A stretch of 64,000 bases of DNA from Trichococcus alkaliphilus (GTDB lineage Bacteria; Bacillota; Bacilli; Lactobacillales; Aerococcaceae). How positions within the stretch are numbered: position 1 is the first letter of the stretch; each line of letters opens with the position of its first letter. A model generated the notes under the pieces. The model saw nothing but the letters and a program-made list of their open reading frames with translations. It had not been told where the DNA came from and searched no databases. This document shows positions 16,896 to 26,423 of the stretch, piece by piece. The stretch covers positions 1-64,000 of the forward strand of contig NZ_PXZT01000004.1 in the NCBI RefSeq assembly GCF_003008695.1. The letters are read 5' to 3'. The translations under genes and the position numbers were made by a program.

Positions 16896-17347
16896 GCACT
16901 TCCCGTTTAACCAGAAGAGAAATCCGGGAAAAGGCGCTCCAAGCCCTTTTCCAATTGAAAACGAACGAAGAATTGACCCCTGAAGAAGCCATCAAGCAAG
17001 CGGTTTTGAGCGATTCAGAGGAATGGAACAGCGAAGAGGATGTCGATATCCAGGATTATCCTTATTTGGTAACATTAGTGCATGGCGTTTTGGATAATCA
17101 AGCGGCGATCGATGAAGCGATCCAGCCTTACCTGAAGAACTGGACTGTGGGCAGATTGGCCAAAGCAGACGCTTTGATCATGCAGATTGCTGCTTATGAA
17201 ATGCTGTTGGGAGATACGGAACAGGTACCTCAAAGGGTAGCGTTGAATGAAGCAATCGAAATTTCAAAGCTTTATTGCGATGAACAGTCGAGCAAATTCA
17301 TCAATGGCGTATTGTCCAACCTAATTCCTAAAACGGAAAATCCTTAA
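16892..17347 (+). CDS. nusB: Transcription antitermination factor NusB
   Basis: NusB binds boxA RNA together with NusE (ribosomal protein S10) and promotes antitermination of rRNA operons. The all-helical fold is recognisable from 'RREIREKALQALFQL' at the N-terminus and 'RVALNEAIEISKLYCDEQSSKFINGVL' region motifs at the C-terminus (Arg, Glu and Lys positions conserved). The start is a GTG overlapping the asp23-like stop codon. The stop codon lies inside the stem of the downstream terminator. Length 151 residues, normal. Confidence 0.95.
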   Translation: MSTSRLTRREIREKALQALFQLKTNEELTPEEAIKQAVLSDSEEWNSEEDVDIQDYPYLVTLVHGVLDNQAAIDEAIQPYLKNWTVGRLAKADALIMQIAAYEMLLGDTEQVPQRVALNEAIEISKLYCDEQSSKFINGVLSNLIPKTENP

Positions 17348-17374
17348 TGCTTCGGCATAAGGGTTTTTCTTTTT
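17339..17374 (+). terminator. Terminator overlapping the nusB stop codon
   Basis: CCTTAATGC and GCATAAGG (one bulge) form a hairpin with a stable TTCG loop, followed by TTTTTCTTTTT. The TAA of nusB is in the left arm. Confidence 0.8.
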
Positions 17375-17431
17375 ATGTCGATGAATTCGGGCATGCCAAG
17401 CCCGCTTTTCTAACCGTAATCAAAGATAATA

Positions 17432-17440
17432 TGTTAAAAT
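17432..17440 (+). promoter_or_regulatory. Extended -10 promoter of the folD operon
   Basis: TGTTAAAAT, an extended -10 element, lies about 35 bases before the folD ATG. Weak flanking arms (TAACCGT and ACGGTAA) enclose it. Confidence 0.5.
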
Positions 17441-17473
17441 AGACGGTAACACCAAGGAAAAGGAGATTGATTA

Positions 17474-18313
17474 ATGGAAACGATTATCATGGATGGAAAA
17501 GGCTTAGCCAAAAAAATGCAGGATCAGATGAAAGAACAGGTAGCAGCATTGACAGCAGAAGGGAAAACCCCGGGTCTTTGCGTCATTTTGGTCGGCGAGG
17601 ATAAAGCGAGTCAAGTCTATGTCCGCAATAAAGAGAAGCAATCCGAAGCAATGGGTATGAATTCGCGTGTCGTTCGTCTTGCGGCAGACATTTCCGAAAC
17701 AGATCTCCTGGCAGAAGTTGAAAAGCAGAACCAAGATGACAGCATGCACGGCATTCTGGTACAGTTGCCTTTGCCGAAACACATAGATGAACAAAAAGTT
17801 TTGCGCGCCATCCGTTATGAGAAGGATGTGGATGGTTTCCATCCGATGAACGTCGGGAACTTCTTCCTCGGAAATGAATCTGCTTTGCCTTGTACACCTT
17901 ACGGTATCATGAAGATTTTGGAAGAATACAACATCGAACTTGAAGGCAAAAAAGCATTAGTGATCGGCCGCAGCAATATCGTCGGAAAACCGATGTCCAT
18001 CATGCTTATGAACGAAAACGCGACAGTTACGATCGCCCACTCCCGCACTAAAAACCTGAAAGAATTGGCTAAAGAAGCCGATATCCTGGTTGCAGCGATC
18101 GGCAGAGGCCATTTCGTCACTGCCGATTTCATCAAAGAGGGCGCAGTCGTCATCGATGTAGGGATGAACCGCAGTGCAGAAGGCAAATTGATCGGCGACG
18201 TGGACACAGCCGGTGCAATGGGCATCGCAAGCCATATCACACCAGTTCCTGGCGGTGTCGGTCCAATGACCATCACGATGCTGTTGCAACAAACAATCGA
18301 TAAAGCAAAATAA
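17474..18313 (+). CDS. folD: Bifunctional methylenetetrahydrofolate dehydrogenase/cyclohydrolase
   Basis: FolD converts 5,10-methylene-THF to 10-formyl-THF with NADP+, supplying one-carbon units for purines and initiator formylation. Recognisable motifs are 'YVRNKEKQSEAMGM' (catalytic Tyr and Lys), 'ILVQLPLPKHID', 'KDVDGFHPMNVG', the Rossmann region 'VIGRSNIVGKPM' and 'TPVPGGVGPMT' at the C-terminus. It is full length at 279 residues. It heads a long operon with xseA, xseB, ispA, tlyA and recN, preceded by its own promoter-like element and the nusB terminator. Confidence 0.97.
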   Translation: METIIMDGKGLAKKMQDQMKEQVAALTAEGKTPGLCVILVGEDKASQVYVRNKEKQSEAMGMNSRVVRLAADISETDLLAEVEKQNQDDSMHGILVQLPLPKHIDEQKVLRAIRYEKDVDGFHPMNVGNFFLGNESALPCTPYGIMKILEEYNIELEGKKALVIGRSNIVGKPMSIMLMNENATVTIAHSRTKNLKELAKEADILVAAIGRGHFVTADFIKEGAVVIDVGMNRSAEGKLIGDVDTAGAMGIASHITPVPGGVGPMTITMLLQQTIDKAK

Positions 18314-18329
18314 TCAAGGAGGCACAAAG

Positions 18330-19664
18330 TTGGAACCTGTCTATCTCAGCGTCACCGCTTTAACCAAATACATCAAAAGAAAATTTGATGCCGATCCTTA
18401 TCTCGAGCGTGTCTACCTTACTGGTGAAATATCCAATTATCGTCCGCGTCCGGGCCATCAATACTTCAGCCTGAAGGATGACCATGCCGTCATCTCAGCA
18501 GTGATGTACAAAGGCAGATTCGACAAGTTGACCTTCAAGCCCAAAGAAGGGATGAAGGTCATGCTCATCGGACGGGTGAACGTCTACGAATCGGGCGGAA
18601 CCTACAATATCATGGTCGAGCATATGGAACCCGATGGCGTAGGCGCTTTGTACCAAGCGTTCTCGGAACTGAAGGAGAAATTGGCGCGCGAAGGGTTGTT
18701 TTCCCTGCCGAAGAAAGAACTTCCGGTATTTCCGAAACGCATAGCCATAGTGACCAGCCCAAGCGGTGCGGTCATCCGCGACATCATGACGACTGTGAAA
18801 AGAAGATACCCGATCGTCCAGCTCGTGCTCTATCCGACCATTGTGCAAGGGAAGGATTCCGCTGCCAACATCATAAAGAACCTTCAAGCAATTGAGCAAA
18901 AAGGTGATTTTGATGTGGTCATCGTCGCAAGGGGTGGCGGCTCCATTGAGGATCTTTGGTCCTTCAACGAGGAAACAGTAGTTCGCCAAATAGCAGCCAT
19001 GAGTGTCCCGGTCATCTCTTCCGTAGGGCATGAAACGGATACGACATTAGCCGACTTTGTTGCAGATGTCCGCGCCGCTACTCCGACAGCGGCGGCGGAG
19101 TTGTCTGTGCCGGTGTTGAGCGATGTCATCCGTTATATCCATCAGATCGACAATAGACTGTATCAAAAGATGCGGCATCTGCACACGATGCAACAACAGC
19201 GATTGAATCGCGCCATGCAATCCTATATCTTCAGACAACCGGAGAGGATGTATGAAGGTTATGCCATCAAAGCGGATCAGGTGCAACAACGCCTGGCCAA
19301 TCAGATGCAGCAGCAGATCCATTTGCGCTCCAATGAGCTGCAACGGCTGCAACTGCGCCTTGAAAACCGCAATCCTGCAAGGGACGTGCAGCTGGCCGGT
19401 AATCGCAGACAACAGCTTGCCGATGAACTGGAAAGGGCCATGGATCGCTACTTGAAACAAAAAGAAATGCGCATGACAACGGCTATGCAATCGTTGGACT
19501 TGTTGAGTCCATTGAAGATCATGTCGCGTGGGTACACTTATACGACAAGGGACGGGAACGTAGTCGCATCCGTCAAAGAGTTGCACAGCGGCGATAAATT
19601 GAAGGTGAATTTTTCGGACGGTTATGCCGAAGCAGAAGTAAAACATGTGGTGGAGGAAAAATGA
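18330..19664 (+). CDS. xseA: Exodeoxyribonuclease VII large subunit
   Basis: Large subunit of ExoVII, which degrades single-stranded DNA into oligonucleotides. The N-terminal OB-fold ('[22 protein letters not shown]' region) is followed by the nuclease domain with '[15 protein letters not shown]', '[13 protein letters not shown]' and '[16 protein letters not shown]', then a long Gln-rich coiled coil (about 270-390). The start is TTG with AAGGAGG upstream. It overlaps xseB by four bases, giving coupled, stoichiometric expression of the two subunits. Confidence 0.96.
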   Translation: MEPVYLSVTALTKYIKRKFDADPYLERVYLTGEISNYRPRPGHQYFSLKDDHAVISAVMYKGRFDKLTFKPKEGMKVMLIGRVNVYESGGTYNIMVEHMEPDGVGALYQAFSELKEKLAREGLFSLPKKELPVFPKRIAIVTSPSGAVIRDIMTTVKRRYPIVQLVLYPTIVQGKDSAANIIKNLQAIEQKGDFDVVIVARGGGSIEDLWSFNEETVVRQIAAMSVPVISSVGHETDTTLADFVADVRAATPTAAAELSVPVLSDVIRYIHQIDNRLYQKMRHLHTMQQQRLNRAMQSYIFRQPERMYEGYAIKADQVQQRLANQMQQQIHLRSNELQRLQLRLENRNPARDVQLAGNRRQQLADELERAMDRYLKQKEMRMTTAMQSLDLLSPLKIMSRGYTYTTRDGNVVASVKELHSGDKLKVNFSDGYAEAEVKHVVEEK

Positions 19665-19909
19665 TGAAGGCCGAAAAGAAAGTAAGTTTTGAAGAAGCGA
19701 TGAACCAATTAGAAGCTATTGTAACAAGACTGGAAGCAGGGGATGTCCCGTTGGAAGAGGCGTTGGAGCAATTCAAGGTCGGGATGGATCTCAGCAAGTA
19801 TTGCCAAGACACTTTGAACAATGCTGAAAAGACGTTGACGAAAATCGTCAACCCGGATGGTTCGGAAGCGAATTTTGAAGAGCCGGCAACCCAAACCGAA
19901 GGGGAATGA
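19661..19909 (+). CDS. xseB: Exodeoxyribonuclease VII small subunit
   Basis: Small helical subunit of ExoVII, which binds along the coiled coil of XseA. The family pattern '[17 protein letters not shown]' and '[16 protein letters not shown]' is clear. It is 82 residues with an acidic tail. It starts within the xseA stop codon and ends overlapping the ispA start (ATGA). Confidence 0.95.
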   Translation: MMKAEKKVSFEEAMNQLEAIVTRLEAGDVPLEEALEQFKVGMDLSKYCQDTLNNAEKTLTKIVNPDGSEANFEEPATQTEGE

Positions 19910-20808
19910 CAATCATGAATCTTAGCGAATTTCAATCGGAATGGATGCCTCGATTCGATGCTTTCCTCTACGCGGAATTGGATGCACGTGTGCCTTTGCA
20001 AAAAAATCTGCACAAAGCGATGGCGTATTCTTTAATGGGGGGCGGAAAAAGAATTCGCCCTCTTTTAGTGTTGGCGACCCTTTCGTTGGCAGACAGTGAA
20101 ATTTCGGATGGCTTCGCAGCCGCAGCCGCTTTGGAATATATCCATACTTATTCCTTGATCCATGATGATCTGCCGGCTATGGATGATGATGATTACAGAC
20201 GGGGGCGCCTGACTTCCCATAAAGTATTCGGAGAATCCACCGCGATCCTTGCGGGTGACGCGTTGTTGACGGCGGCCTTCGAGATCCTTGCGGAATCCTC
20301 TGTCATTTCGGCAGACAAAAAAGTCAAACTGATCGGCTTGTTGGCGAAAGCCTCGGGTCCGGACGGAATGATCGCCGGCCAGATGGATGATGTTGAGGGC
20401 GAAAAGAAGGCACTTACAATAGAAGAATTAAAACAAGTGCATGATAAAAAGACCGGCGCATTGATAAGATACGCTGTCACTGCGGGATGCCTCATCGCGG
20501 AGGCGGATGAACCATTCACAACCGAAATGGAAGGGTTCTCCCGTCACTTGGGTTTGGCTTATCAGATCCACAATGATCTGAAGGATGTCGTATTGGATGA
20601 GGCCGAGACGGGCAAAACCAGCCATCACGATGCCGAATTGAACAAAAATACATACCCATCCTTATTGGGTGTCACCGGATCCATCCAGGAACTGAACGGC
20701 GTTATCCGCCAAGCGGAAGACTGTCTGGAGCGAGTGGCACTGGCCAATGGCGATGCGAAGGATAAAATAGATGTATTCCGCCAATTATTGGACTATGTCA
20801 GAATATAA
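19906..20808 (+). CDS. ispA: Polyprenyl synthetase, farnesyl diphosphate synthase type
   Basis: Prenyl chain elongation enzyme that condenses isopentenyl diphosphate with allylic diphosphates to geranyl/farnesyl diphosphate. The first Asp-rich motif '[14 protein letters not shown]' and the 'GGGKRIRP' substrate motif are canonical. The second Asp-rich motif reads 'HNDLKD' where the family usually has QxDD(I/L)LD, so its first Asp is Asn. Start ATG at 19906 overlaps xseB; a second ATG at 19915 is equally possible. Length 300. It sits in the standard xseB-ispA-tlyA order. Confidence 0.92.
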   Translation: MTIMNLSEFQSEWMPRFDAFLYAELDARVPLQKNLHKAMAYSLMGGGKRIRPLLVLATLSLADSEISDGFAAAAALEYIHTYSLIHDDLPAMDDDDYRRGRLTSHKVFGESTAILAGDALLTAAFEILAESSVISADKKVKLIGLLAKASGPDGMIAGQMDDVEGEKKALTIEELKQVHDKKTGALIRYAVTAGCLIAEADEPFTTEMEGFSRHLGLAYQIHNDLKDVVLDEAETGKTSHHDAELNKNTYPSLLGVTGSIQELNGVIRQAEDCLERVALANGDAKDKIDVFRQLLDYVRI

Positions 20809-20820
20809 CGGGAGATTACC

Positions 20821-21663
20821 ATGGAAAAAGAAAGATTGGATTTACTTGTAGTACAACAGGGCTTGACAGATTCCCGTGAAAAAGCCAAAAGATTGATCAT
20901 GGCCGGGCAAATCTATGACGAAAACAACCAGCGTTACGACAAACCGGGCGAAAAGATTTCCGTCGAGAAAACCCTCCATATAAAGGGAGAAACATTGAAA
21001 TACGTGAGCCGTGGAGGATTGAAACTTGAAAAAGCCATCGCTTTATTCCAGGTGGACCCCAAGGACAAAATCTTTTTGGACATCGGCAGTTCAACGGGCG
21101 GCTTTACGGATGTCGCGCTCCAAAATGGGGCAAAGCTTTGTTATGCGTTGGATGTCGGCTACAATCAACTGGATTGGAAATTGCGCCAGGATGAACGCGT
21201 CGAGGTCATGGAACGGGTGAATTTCCGTTACAGCAAACTGGAGGATTTTGAAAAAGGGCAGCCGGAGATGGCTTCCATTGATGTGTCCTTCATTTCGCTG
21301 AAACTGATTTTGCCGGTTCTGAAGGAAATTATCGCAGTCGGCGGAGACGTCGTTGCGCTGATCAAGCCTCAGTTCGAAGCCGGAAGAGGGAAAATCGGCA
21401 AAAAAGGCATTGTCAGTGATCCGGCAGTCCATAATGAAGTGTTGCGGGATATCTTGGATTTTGCTTCCCTGACCGGATTCGATGTGAAAAATCTGAGCTT
21501 TTCGCCTATCACTGGAGGCACCGGAAACATCGAATTTTTGGTCCATTTACAGGCCAATGCCCATGCACCGGGTATCGTCTCTCCAGAAATCGACAGCCCA
21601 CAGATTGTCAAAGAGGCTTATCTGCAGCTGAAAAGCAAATCAATCTCAATTTCCGATAAATAG
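20821..21663 (+). CDS. tlyA: TlyA family rRNA (cytidine-2'-O)-methyltransferase
   Basis: Protein with an N-terminal S4 RNA-binding domain (about 1-65, 'ERLDLLVVQQGLTDSREKAK') and an FtsJ-type Rossmann methyltransferase domain ('FLDIGSSTGGFTDVALQNGA' with the SAM loop; 'ALIKPQFE' with the catalytic Lys region). TlyA in Mycobacterium 2'-O-methylates 16S and 23S rRNA and sensitises cells to capreomycin; older hemolysin annotations are doubtful. Length 280. In Bacilli argR usually follows tlyA, but here recN comes after only 35 bases. Confidence 0.93.
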   Translation: MEKERLDLLVVQQGLTDSREKAKRLIMAGQIYDENNQRYDKPGEKISVEKTLHIKGETLKYVSRGGLKLEKAIALFQVDPKDKIFLDIGSSTGGFTDVALQNGAKLCYALDVGYNQLDWKLRQDERVEVMERVNFRYSKLEDFEKGQPEMASIDVSFISLKLILPVLKEIIAVGGDVVALIKPQFEAGRGKIGKKGIVSDPAVHNEVLRDILDFASLTGFDVKNLSFSPITGGTGNIEFLVHLQANAHAPGIVSPEIDSPQIVKEAYLQLKSKSISISDK

Positions 21664-21698
21664 GTGTTTTAAGGAATCGTTGCGAAGGGGAATGCGGA

Positions 21699-23399
21699 AT
21701 GTTACAAGAGTTGTCCATTAAAAATTTTGCAATAATTGAAAATCTTCAAGTGAGTTTCGACGAAGGGATGACCGTGCTGACCGGGGAAACCGGAGCTGGG
21801 AAATCCATCATCATCGATGCCGTCGGTCTGTTGGCAGGCGGGAGAGGATCCAACGATTTGATTCGATACGGCGAAAACAAGACGGTCATCCAAGGGCTTT
21901 TCAGTATTCCCGAAAACGCCAAGACAGTGTCCGTGTTGGAATCGTATGGAATCGAAGCGGACGGGAACCAAGTTCTGCTGCAGCGGGAACTATCCCGGAA
22001 CGGTAAGAACATTTCCCGGGTCAACGGAACAATCGTAACGGTTGCGTCTCTGCGCGAAGTCGGCGAAACGCTGATCGATATCCACGGGCAGAACGAGCAC
22101 CAAGAATTGATGGATCCGCAAAAACATATCGACCTGCTGGATCAGTTCGCCGGGAATGAACTGAGAGAAGTCAAAATGACATATCTCAATACTTATGCCA
22201 AATATGTGGATACACGCAAACAATTGATCCAATTGAAGACAGACGAGAAAGAAACAGTCCAAAGAATCGACTTGTTGACTTTCCAAATCCAGGAAATCGA
22301 GCAAGCTCAGTTGAAGGATCCTGCAGAGGATGAAAAACTGGAAGAAGAACGGAACCTGCTCGTCAATTATCAAAAAGTCATGCAAGCTTTGACGAGCGCA
22401 TACGATTCAATGCAAAACAGCGAAGAGAACGGCATCGACAAAATCGGTCTCGGCATGGCGGCGTTGGAAAAAGTGCAGGACATCAATCCGGTTTACCAGG
22501 CAATCGCATCCTCCGTCTCGGCAGCGTATTACCAACTGCAGGAATGCGCAGCTGAAATCCTGTCGGAGATCGAGCAATTGTCCTACGATGAAGGGCGCTT
22601 GAACGAAATCGAGAACCGATTGGAATTGATCCGCCAGTTGAAGCGGAAATACGGAAACACAATCAGTGAGGTGTTGGGGCATTACGAAAAAATTTCCCGC
22701 GAGCTGGATCTGATCGAAAACCGTGAGAGCTACCTTGAGAAACTCAATGTGGACTACAACAAGGCAAAAGAAGAGATTCTGGCCATCGGCAAACAACTGA
22801 CAGCCATCCGCGGAAAAGCTGCAGTCGTTCTGGAAGAACAGATTCAACTGCAGTTAAAGGAACTATACATGGAAAAAGTCCTTTTCAAGACTGTTTTCCA
22901 TGTACAACCAGGGAAGATTGCGATTACGGATAACGGGTTGGATCACGTGGAATTCTATATCGCGACGAACGTCGGCGAACCCCTGAAAGCATTGGCCAAG
23001 GTGGCCAGCGGCGGCGAACTATCACGGATGATGTTGGCCATGAAAGCCATTTTCACCAAAACGCAAGGCATCACCAGCATCATCTTTGATGAAGTGGATA
23101 CCGGCGTTTCGGGCAGGGTAGCGCAAGCGATAGCCAATAAGATCCACTTGGTGGCCAGCTACTCGCAGGTGCTCTGCATCACGCATCTTCCGCAAGTGGC
23201 AGCGATGGCGGATCAGCATCTCTATATAGAAAAAGAGATCATCGCCGAGCGGACAAAGACACACGTCAAACCGCTGTTCGGGGCTGAACGCATCAACGAA
23301 GTCGCACGCATGTTGGCGGGAACCGACATAACGGAACTTTCGCTGGCCCACGCCAAAGAATTGTTGGAGTTGGCCGATACCGAAAAAAACAGAGCATAA
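21699..23399 (+). CDS. recN: DNA repair protein RecN
   Basis: SMC-like ATPase that acts early at double-strand breaks. Walker A 'TGETGAGKSIIIDAVGLLAG' is at residues 29-48, a long interrupted coiled coil occupies the middle third, and the C-terminal half-domain carries the ABC signature 'VASGGELSRMMLAMKAI' and Walker B 'SIIFDEVDTGVSGR'. At 566 residues it is complete. It closes the folD-xse-ispA-tlyA run; the next gene starts about 40 bases later and may also be co-transcribed. Confidence 0.97.
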   Translation: MLQELSIKNFAIIENLQVSFDEGMTVLTGETGAGKSIIIDAVGLLAGGRGSNDLIRYGENKTVIQGLFSIPENAKTVSVLESYGIEADGNQVLLQRELSRNGKNISRVNGTIVTVASLREVGETLIDIHGQNEHQELMDPQKHIDLLDQFAGNELREVKMTYLNTYAKYVDTRKQLIQLKTDEKETVQRIDLLTFQIQEIEQAQLKDPAEDEKLEEERNLLVNYQKVMQALTSAYDSMQNSEENGIDKIGLGMAALEKVQDINPVYQAIASSVSAAYYQLQECAAEILSEIEQLSYDEGRLNEIENRLELIRQLKRKYGNTISEVLGHYEKISRELDLIENRESYLEKLNVDYNKAKEEILAIGKQLTAIRGKAAVVLEEQIQLQLKELYMEKVLFKTVFHVQPGKIAITDNGLDHVEFYIATNVGEPLKALAKVASGGELSRMMLAMKAIFTKTQGITSIIFDEVDTGVSGRVAQAIANKIHLVASYSQVLCITHLPQVAAMADQHLYIEKEIIAERTKTHVKPLFGAERINEVARMLAGTDITELSLAHAKELLELADTEKNRA

Positions 23400-23442
23400 A
23401 AGAATAACTGCGCAGAGGAGCAGACTGGAAGGATTGGGGAGA

Positions 23443-24183
23443 TTGGCATACACTAAAATCATCGCGCACAGGGGCAGTCGCGGGACCCGACCAGAAAATA
23501 CGCTGGAGGCTTTTCAGGAAGCGCTGAAAGTTGCAAGCGACGGCATAGAATTGGACGTCCATCTGACTAAAGATGGTGAAGTCGTGGTCATCCATGATGA
23601 GACAGTGGACCGCACGACATCCGGAAAAGGCTATGTCAAAGAGATGACGCTGGAACAATTGAAAAAATTGGATGCCGGCAGCTGGTTCGATCCGAAATAT
23701 AGCAACGCCCGCATCCCGACACTCCAAGAGGTGTTGACCCTTTTGGCGGAGAATCATTTTACAGGCGTCCTTAATGTTGAATTGAAGACGGATGTGTTCC
23801 AATACCCCGCAATCGAAGAAAAGGTGCTTGCCTTGGCAGAGCCTTATCTTGACCGTTTTTCGGTCATCTATTCCAGTTTTCATTATGAAACCTTGAAAAA
23901 AATCAAGGCTTTGCGCGAGGATTCAAAAATCGCCCTGCTTTTCAGTAAGAAAGGGAAGCAACAAATGGAGCTGGGTGAAGGGATCCCTGTAGAGGGTTGG
24001 CATCCGAAATTCTCGATTCTGCGCAGTCTGCCCCCTTTCGAACAATCCAAGATCCCGCTTCGCGTTTGGACGGTGAATCGAAAGGTCGAAATGCAAGTCT
24101 GTCTGCGTAAAAATATCGATTCGATGATCACGGATTATCCGGAACGCGCACTGCAAATGAGAAAGGTGATTCAGGGTGTCTGA
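23443..24183 (+). CDS. Glycerophosphodiester phosphodiesterase
   Basis: GDPD-family enzyme that hydrolyses glycerophosphodiesters to glycerol 3-phosphate and an alcohol. The catalytic and metal residues are in 'IIAHRGSRGTRPENTLEAF' (His-Arg and Glu), 'GIELDVHLTKDGEVVVIHD' (Glu, Asp, His) and the later 'LNVELK'. No signal peptide is seen, so it is probably cytoplasmic, like YqiK-type enzymes. TTG at 23443 is preferred because GGAAGGA lies at proper distance; another TTG at 23434 abuts that site. Its end overlaps the start of miaA by eight bases. Confidence 0.92.
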   Translation: MAYTKIIAHRGSRGTRPENTLEAFQEALKVASDGIELDVHLTKDGEVVVIHDETVDRTTSGKGYVKEMTLEQLKKLDAGSWFDPKYSNARIPTLQEVLTLLAENHFTGVLNVELKTDVFQYPAIEEKVLALAEPYLDRFSVIYSSFHYETLKKIKALREDSKIALLFSKKGKQQMELGEGIPVEGWHPKFSILRSLPPFEQSKIPLRVWTVNRKVEMQVCLRKNIDSMITDYPERALQMRKVIQGV

Positions 24184-25126
24184 AACAACAAAGGAAAAGT
24201 TAGCTAAAATCATGATCATTGTCGGTCCGACAGCAGTCGGGAAAACCGCGCTGAGCATCCGACTGGCAAAAAAATATAACGGTGAAATCATCAACGGGGA
24301 TTCCATGCAAGTATACAAAGGCTTGGACATTGGGACCGCGAAGGTGACCGAGGAAGAGGCGGAGAGCATCCCGCATCATCTGTTGGATATCGTTCCGATT
24401 GAGCAGGATTACACTGCGTCCGACTTCAAAAGGGACGCAAGACTGGCCATCGAGTCGATCATCGCAAAAGGCAAGCTTCCGATCGTGGTCGGGGGTTCGG
24501 GCCTATATATAGAAGGACTTTTGTTTGATATGCAGTTCGGCGGGGTGGCTGCCGAAAATCCTCACTACCGGAAACAGTTGGAAGCTGAATTGGAACGGAC
24601 CGATGCCATGCATATATGGAACCAATTGCAGGAGCAGGATCCCAAAGCGGCTGAACAAATCCACCCGAACAACAGCCGACGGGTCATCCGCGCTTTGGAA
24701 GTGATCCATTTCAGCGGGAAACGCTTCTCGGATCAGACCGATCGGAAAGCAGATCCTCACTATGACGCACTCTTGATCGGGCTTGACACCGAGCGAAGCA
24801 TTCTTTACGAACGCATCAACCGGCGCGTAGATCTGATGGTCGCAGGAGGACTGGTTGAAGAAGCAAAAGCACTCTTTGACAGGCAATTACCTGCCAAGAC
24901 GCAAGCGACAAGAGGTATCGGATATAAAGAATGGTTCGCTTATTTCAATGGGGAGGGCACATTTGAAGAAGCTACAGAACTGCTCAAGCAAAATTCAAGG
25001 CGCTATGCCAAAAGGCAGTTGACCTGGTTCCGAAACAGAATGAGCGGCATCCATTGGTTTGACGTGGTTCAGAACGATCAAGAGATGCGGAAAATCGAAG
25101 ATTTAGTCGAGTCGTTCTTAACCTGA
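24176..25126 (+). CDS. miaA: tRNA dimethylallyltransferase
   Basis: MiaA transfers a dimethylallyl group to A37 of tRNAs reading UNN codons. P-loop 'IVGPTAVGKTALSIRLAKKY', the 'NGDSMQVYKGLDIGTAK' motif and 'GGSGLYIEGLL' are all canonical, as is the C-terminal 'ATRGIGYKEW'. Start GTG at 24176 with AAGGTGA upstream lies inside the GDPD gene. Length 316. The order miaA-hflX without hfq between them is typical of Lactobacillales. Confidence 0.96.
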   Translation: MSETTKEKLAKIMIIVGPTAVGKTALSIRLAKKYNGEIINGDSMQVYKGLDIGTAKVTEEEAESIPHHLLDIVPIEQDYTASDFKRDARLAIESIIAKGKLPIVVGGSGLYIEGLLFDMQFGGVAAENPHYRKQLEAELERTDAMHIWNQLQEQDPKAAEQIHPNNSRRVIRALEVIHFSGKRFSDQTDRKADPHYDALLIGLDTERSILYERINRRVDLMVAGGLVEEAKALFDRQLPAKTQATRGIGYKEWFAYFNGEGTFEEATELLKQNSRRYAKRQLTWFRNRMSGIHWFDVVQNDQEMRKIEDLVESFLT

Positions 25127-25163
25127 TGTTTGAAAAGAACGAAAAAAGAAAGTTGGAAATTTT

Positions 25164-26423
25164 ATGGAAAATACGAAAGAAAGAGTTATTCTGGTAAACG
25201 TTCAGACGACTCAAACAGATGAAGCCTTTGAATATCAACTGAGAGAACTGGCGGAATTGACCGAAACCGCGTTAGGGGAAGTTGTCGGAGTATTGACCCA
25301 AAAGAGGGATCGCAAAGATTCCCGGACAGTCATCGGCAAAGGCAAAGTGGAAGAGCTGGTGAATTTGTGTGCAGAGCTGGAGGCGGACACCGTCATTTTC
25401 CAGCAAGAACTCTCTTCTAAACATGTACGCAACATCCAAGAGAGTGTCGATTGCAAAGTCATCGATCGCGTTCAACTGATATTGGACATCTTTGCGATGC
25501 GCGCCCGCAGCAAAGAAGGGAAACTTCAGGTAGCCTTAGCGCAGTTGAGTTATCTGTTGCCGCGTTTGATGGGCCAAGGCGCCAATTTATCCCGACTGGG
25601 CGGGGGAATCGGAACAAGAGGACCAGGTGAGACAAAACTCGAGACCGATCGCAGACACATCCACAGCCAGATGCAGGAAATCAAGAAGACACTGGAAGAA
25701 ACAGAGTTGCACCGCCAAAGGGCAAGAGAAAAACGCCATGCCAGCGAAGTCTTCCAGATTGGTTTGATCGGTTACACGAATGCAGGGAAATCCACGGTCA
25801 TCAATCGATTGACCGACGCAGCAACGCTCGAAGAGGATAAGTTGTTCGCGACTCTGGATCCTTTGACAAGAAAGCTGACGTTGCCGAATCAATTCCAGGC
25901 TACGATAACCGATACCGTAGGCTTCATCCAGGATCTTCCGACACAGTTGATCCATGCTTTCCATTCAACCTTGGAAGAGAGCCGCAATATGGATGTATTT
26001 TTGCACGTGGTCGATGCTTCGACTTCCTTCATCGATGAACACGAAAAAACCGTATTGGACCTATTGAAGGATTTGGATATGGACAAGACACAGATGTTGA
26101 CGATCTACAATAAACGCGATCTTGCCGGTCCGGATTTCCAGCCGCGCCTCTTTCCGAATATCGTCATTTCAGCACTTGATGATGACGACATCAACCGTTT
26201 GAAGGACTTCATCTGGGATGAAATCGCCAAAATGTTGGTTCCTTATACAAAAGACCTTGATGCAAGTGGCCCTGAAGCCCGCACGATGAATAAAATGCAG
26301 CAAGAGACCTTTGTGGAATCCATCGAATATATAGAAGAAACAAACGCCTACCGCTTAAGAGGGTACGCTAAAAGTAATTCAAAATGGTTAGGGGACAAAG
26401 TAACGGATGCAAGTGACGAATAA
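25164..26423 (+). CDS. hflX: GTPase HflX
   Basis: Ribosome-associated GTPase that splits stalled 70S ribosomes under stress. The N-terminal HflX domain contains 'DSRTVIGKGKVEEL' and the Gly-rich 'LSRLGGGIGTRGPGETKLE'; the G domain has G1 'GYTNAGKST', G2 region 'LFATLDPLTR', G3 'DTVGFI' and G4 'NKRD'. Length 419, with a C-terminal extension of about 40 residues. It overlaps the next gene by 17 bases, suggesting translational coupling. Confidence 0.96.
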   Translation: MENTKERVILVNVQTTQTDEAFEYQLRELAELTETALGEVVGVLTQKRDRKDSRTVIGKGKVEELVNLCAELEADTVIFQQELSSKHVRNIQESVDCKVIDRVQLILDIFAMRARSKEGKLQVALAQLSYLLPRLMGQGANLSRLGGGIGTRGPGETKLETDRRHIHSQMQEIKKTLEETELHRQRAREKRHASEVFQIGLIGYTNAGKSTVINRLTDAATLEEDKLFATLDPLTRKLTLPNQFQATITDTVGFIQDLPTQLIHAFHSTLEESRNMDVFLHVVDASTSFIDEHEKTVLDLLKDLDMDKTQMLTIYNKRDLAGPDFQPRLFPNIVISALDDDDINRLKDFIWDEIAKMLVPYTKDLDASGPEARTMNKMQQETFVESIEYIEETNAYRLRGYAKSNSKWLGDKVTDASDE

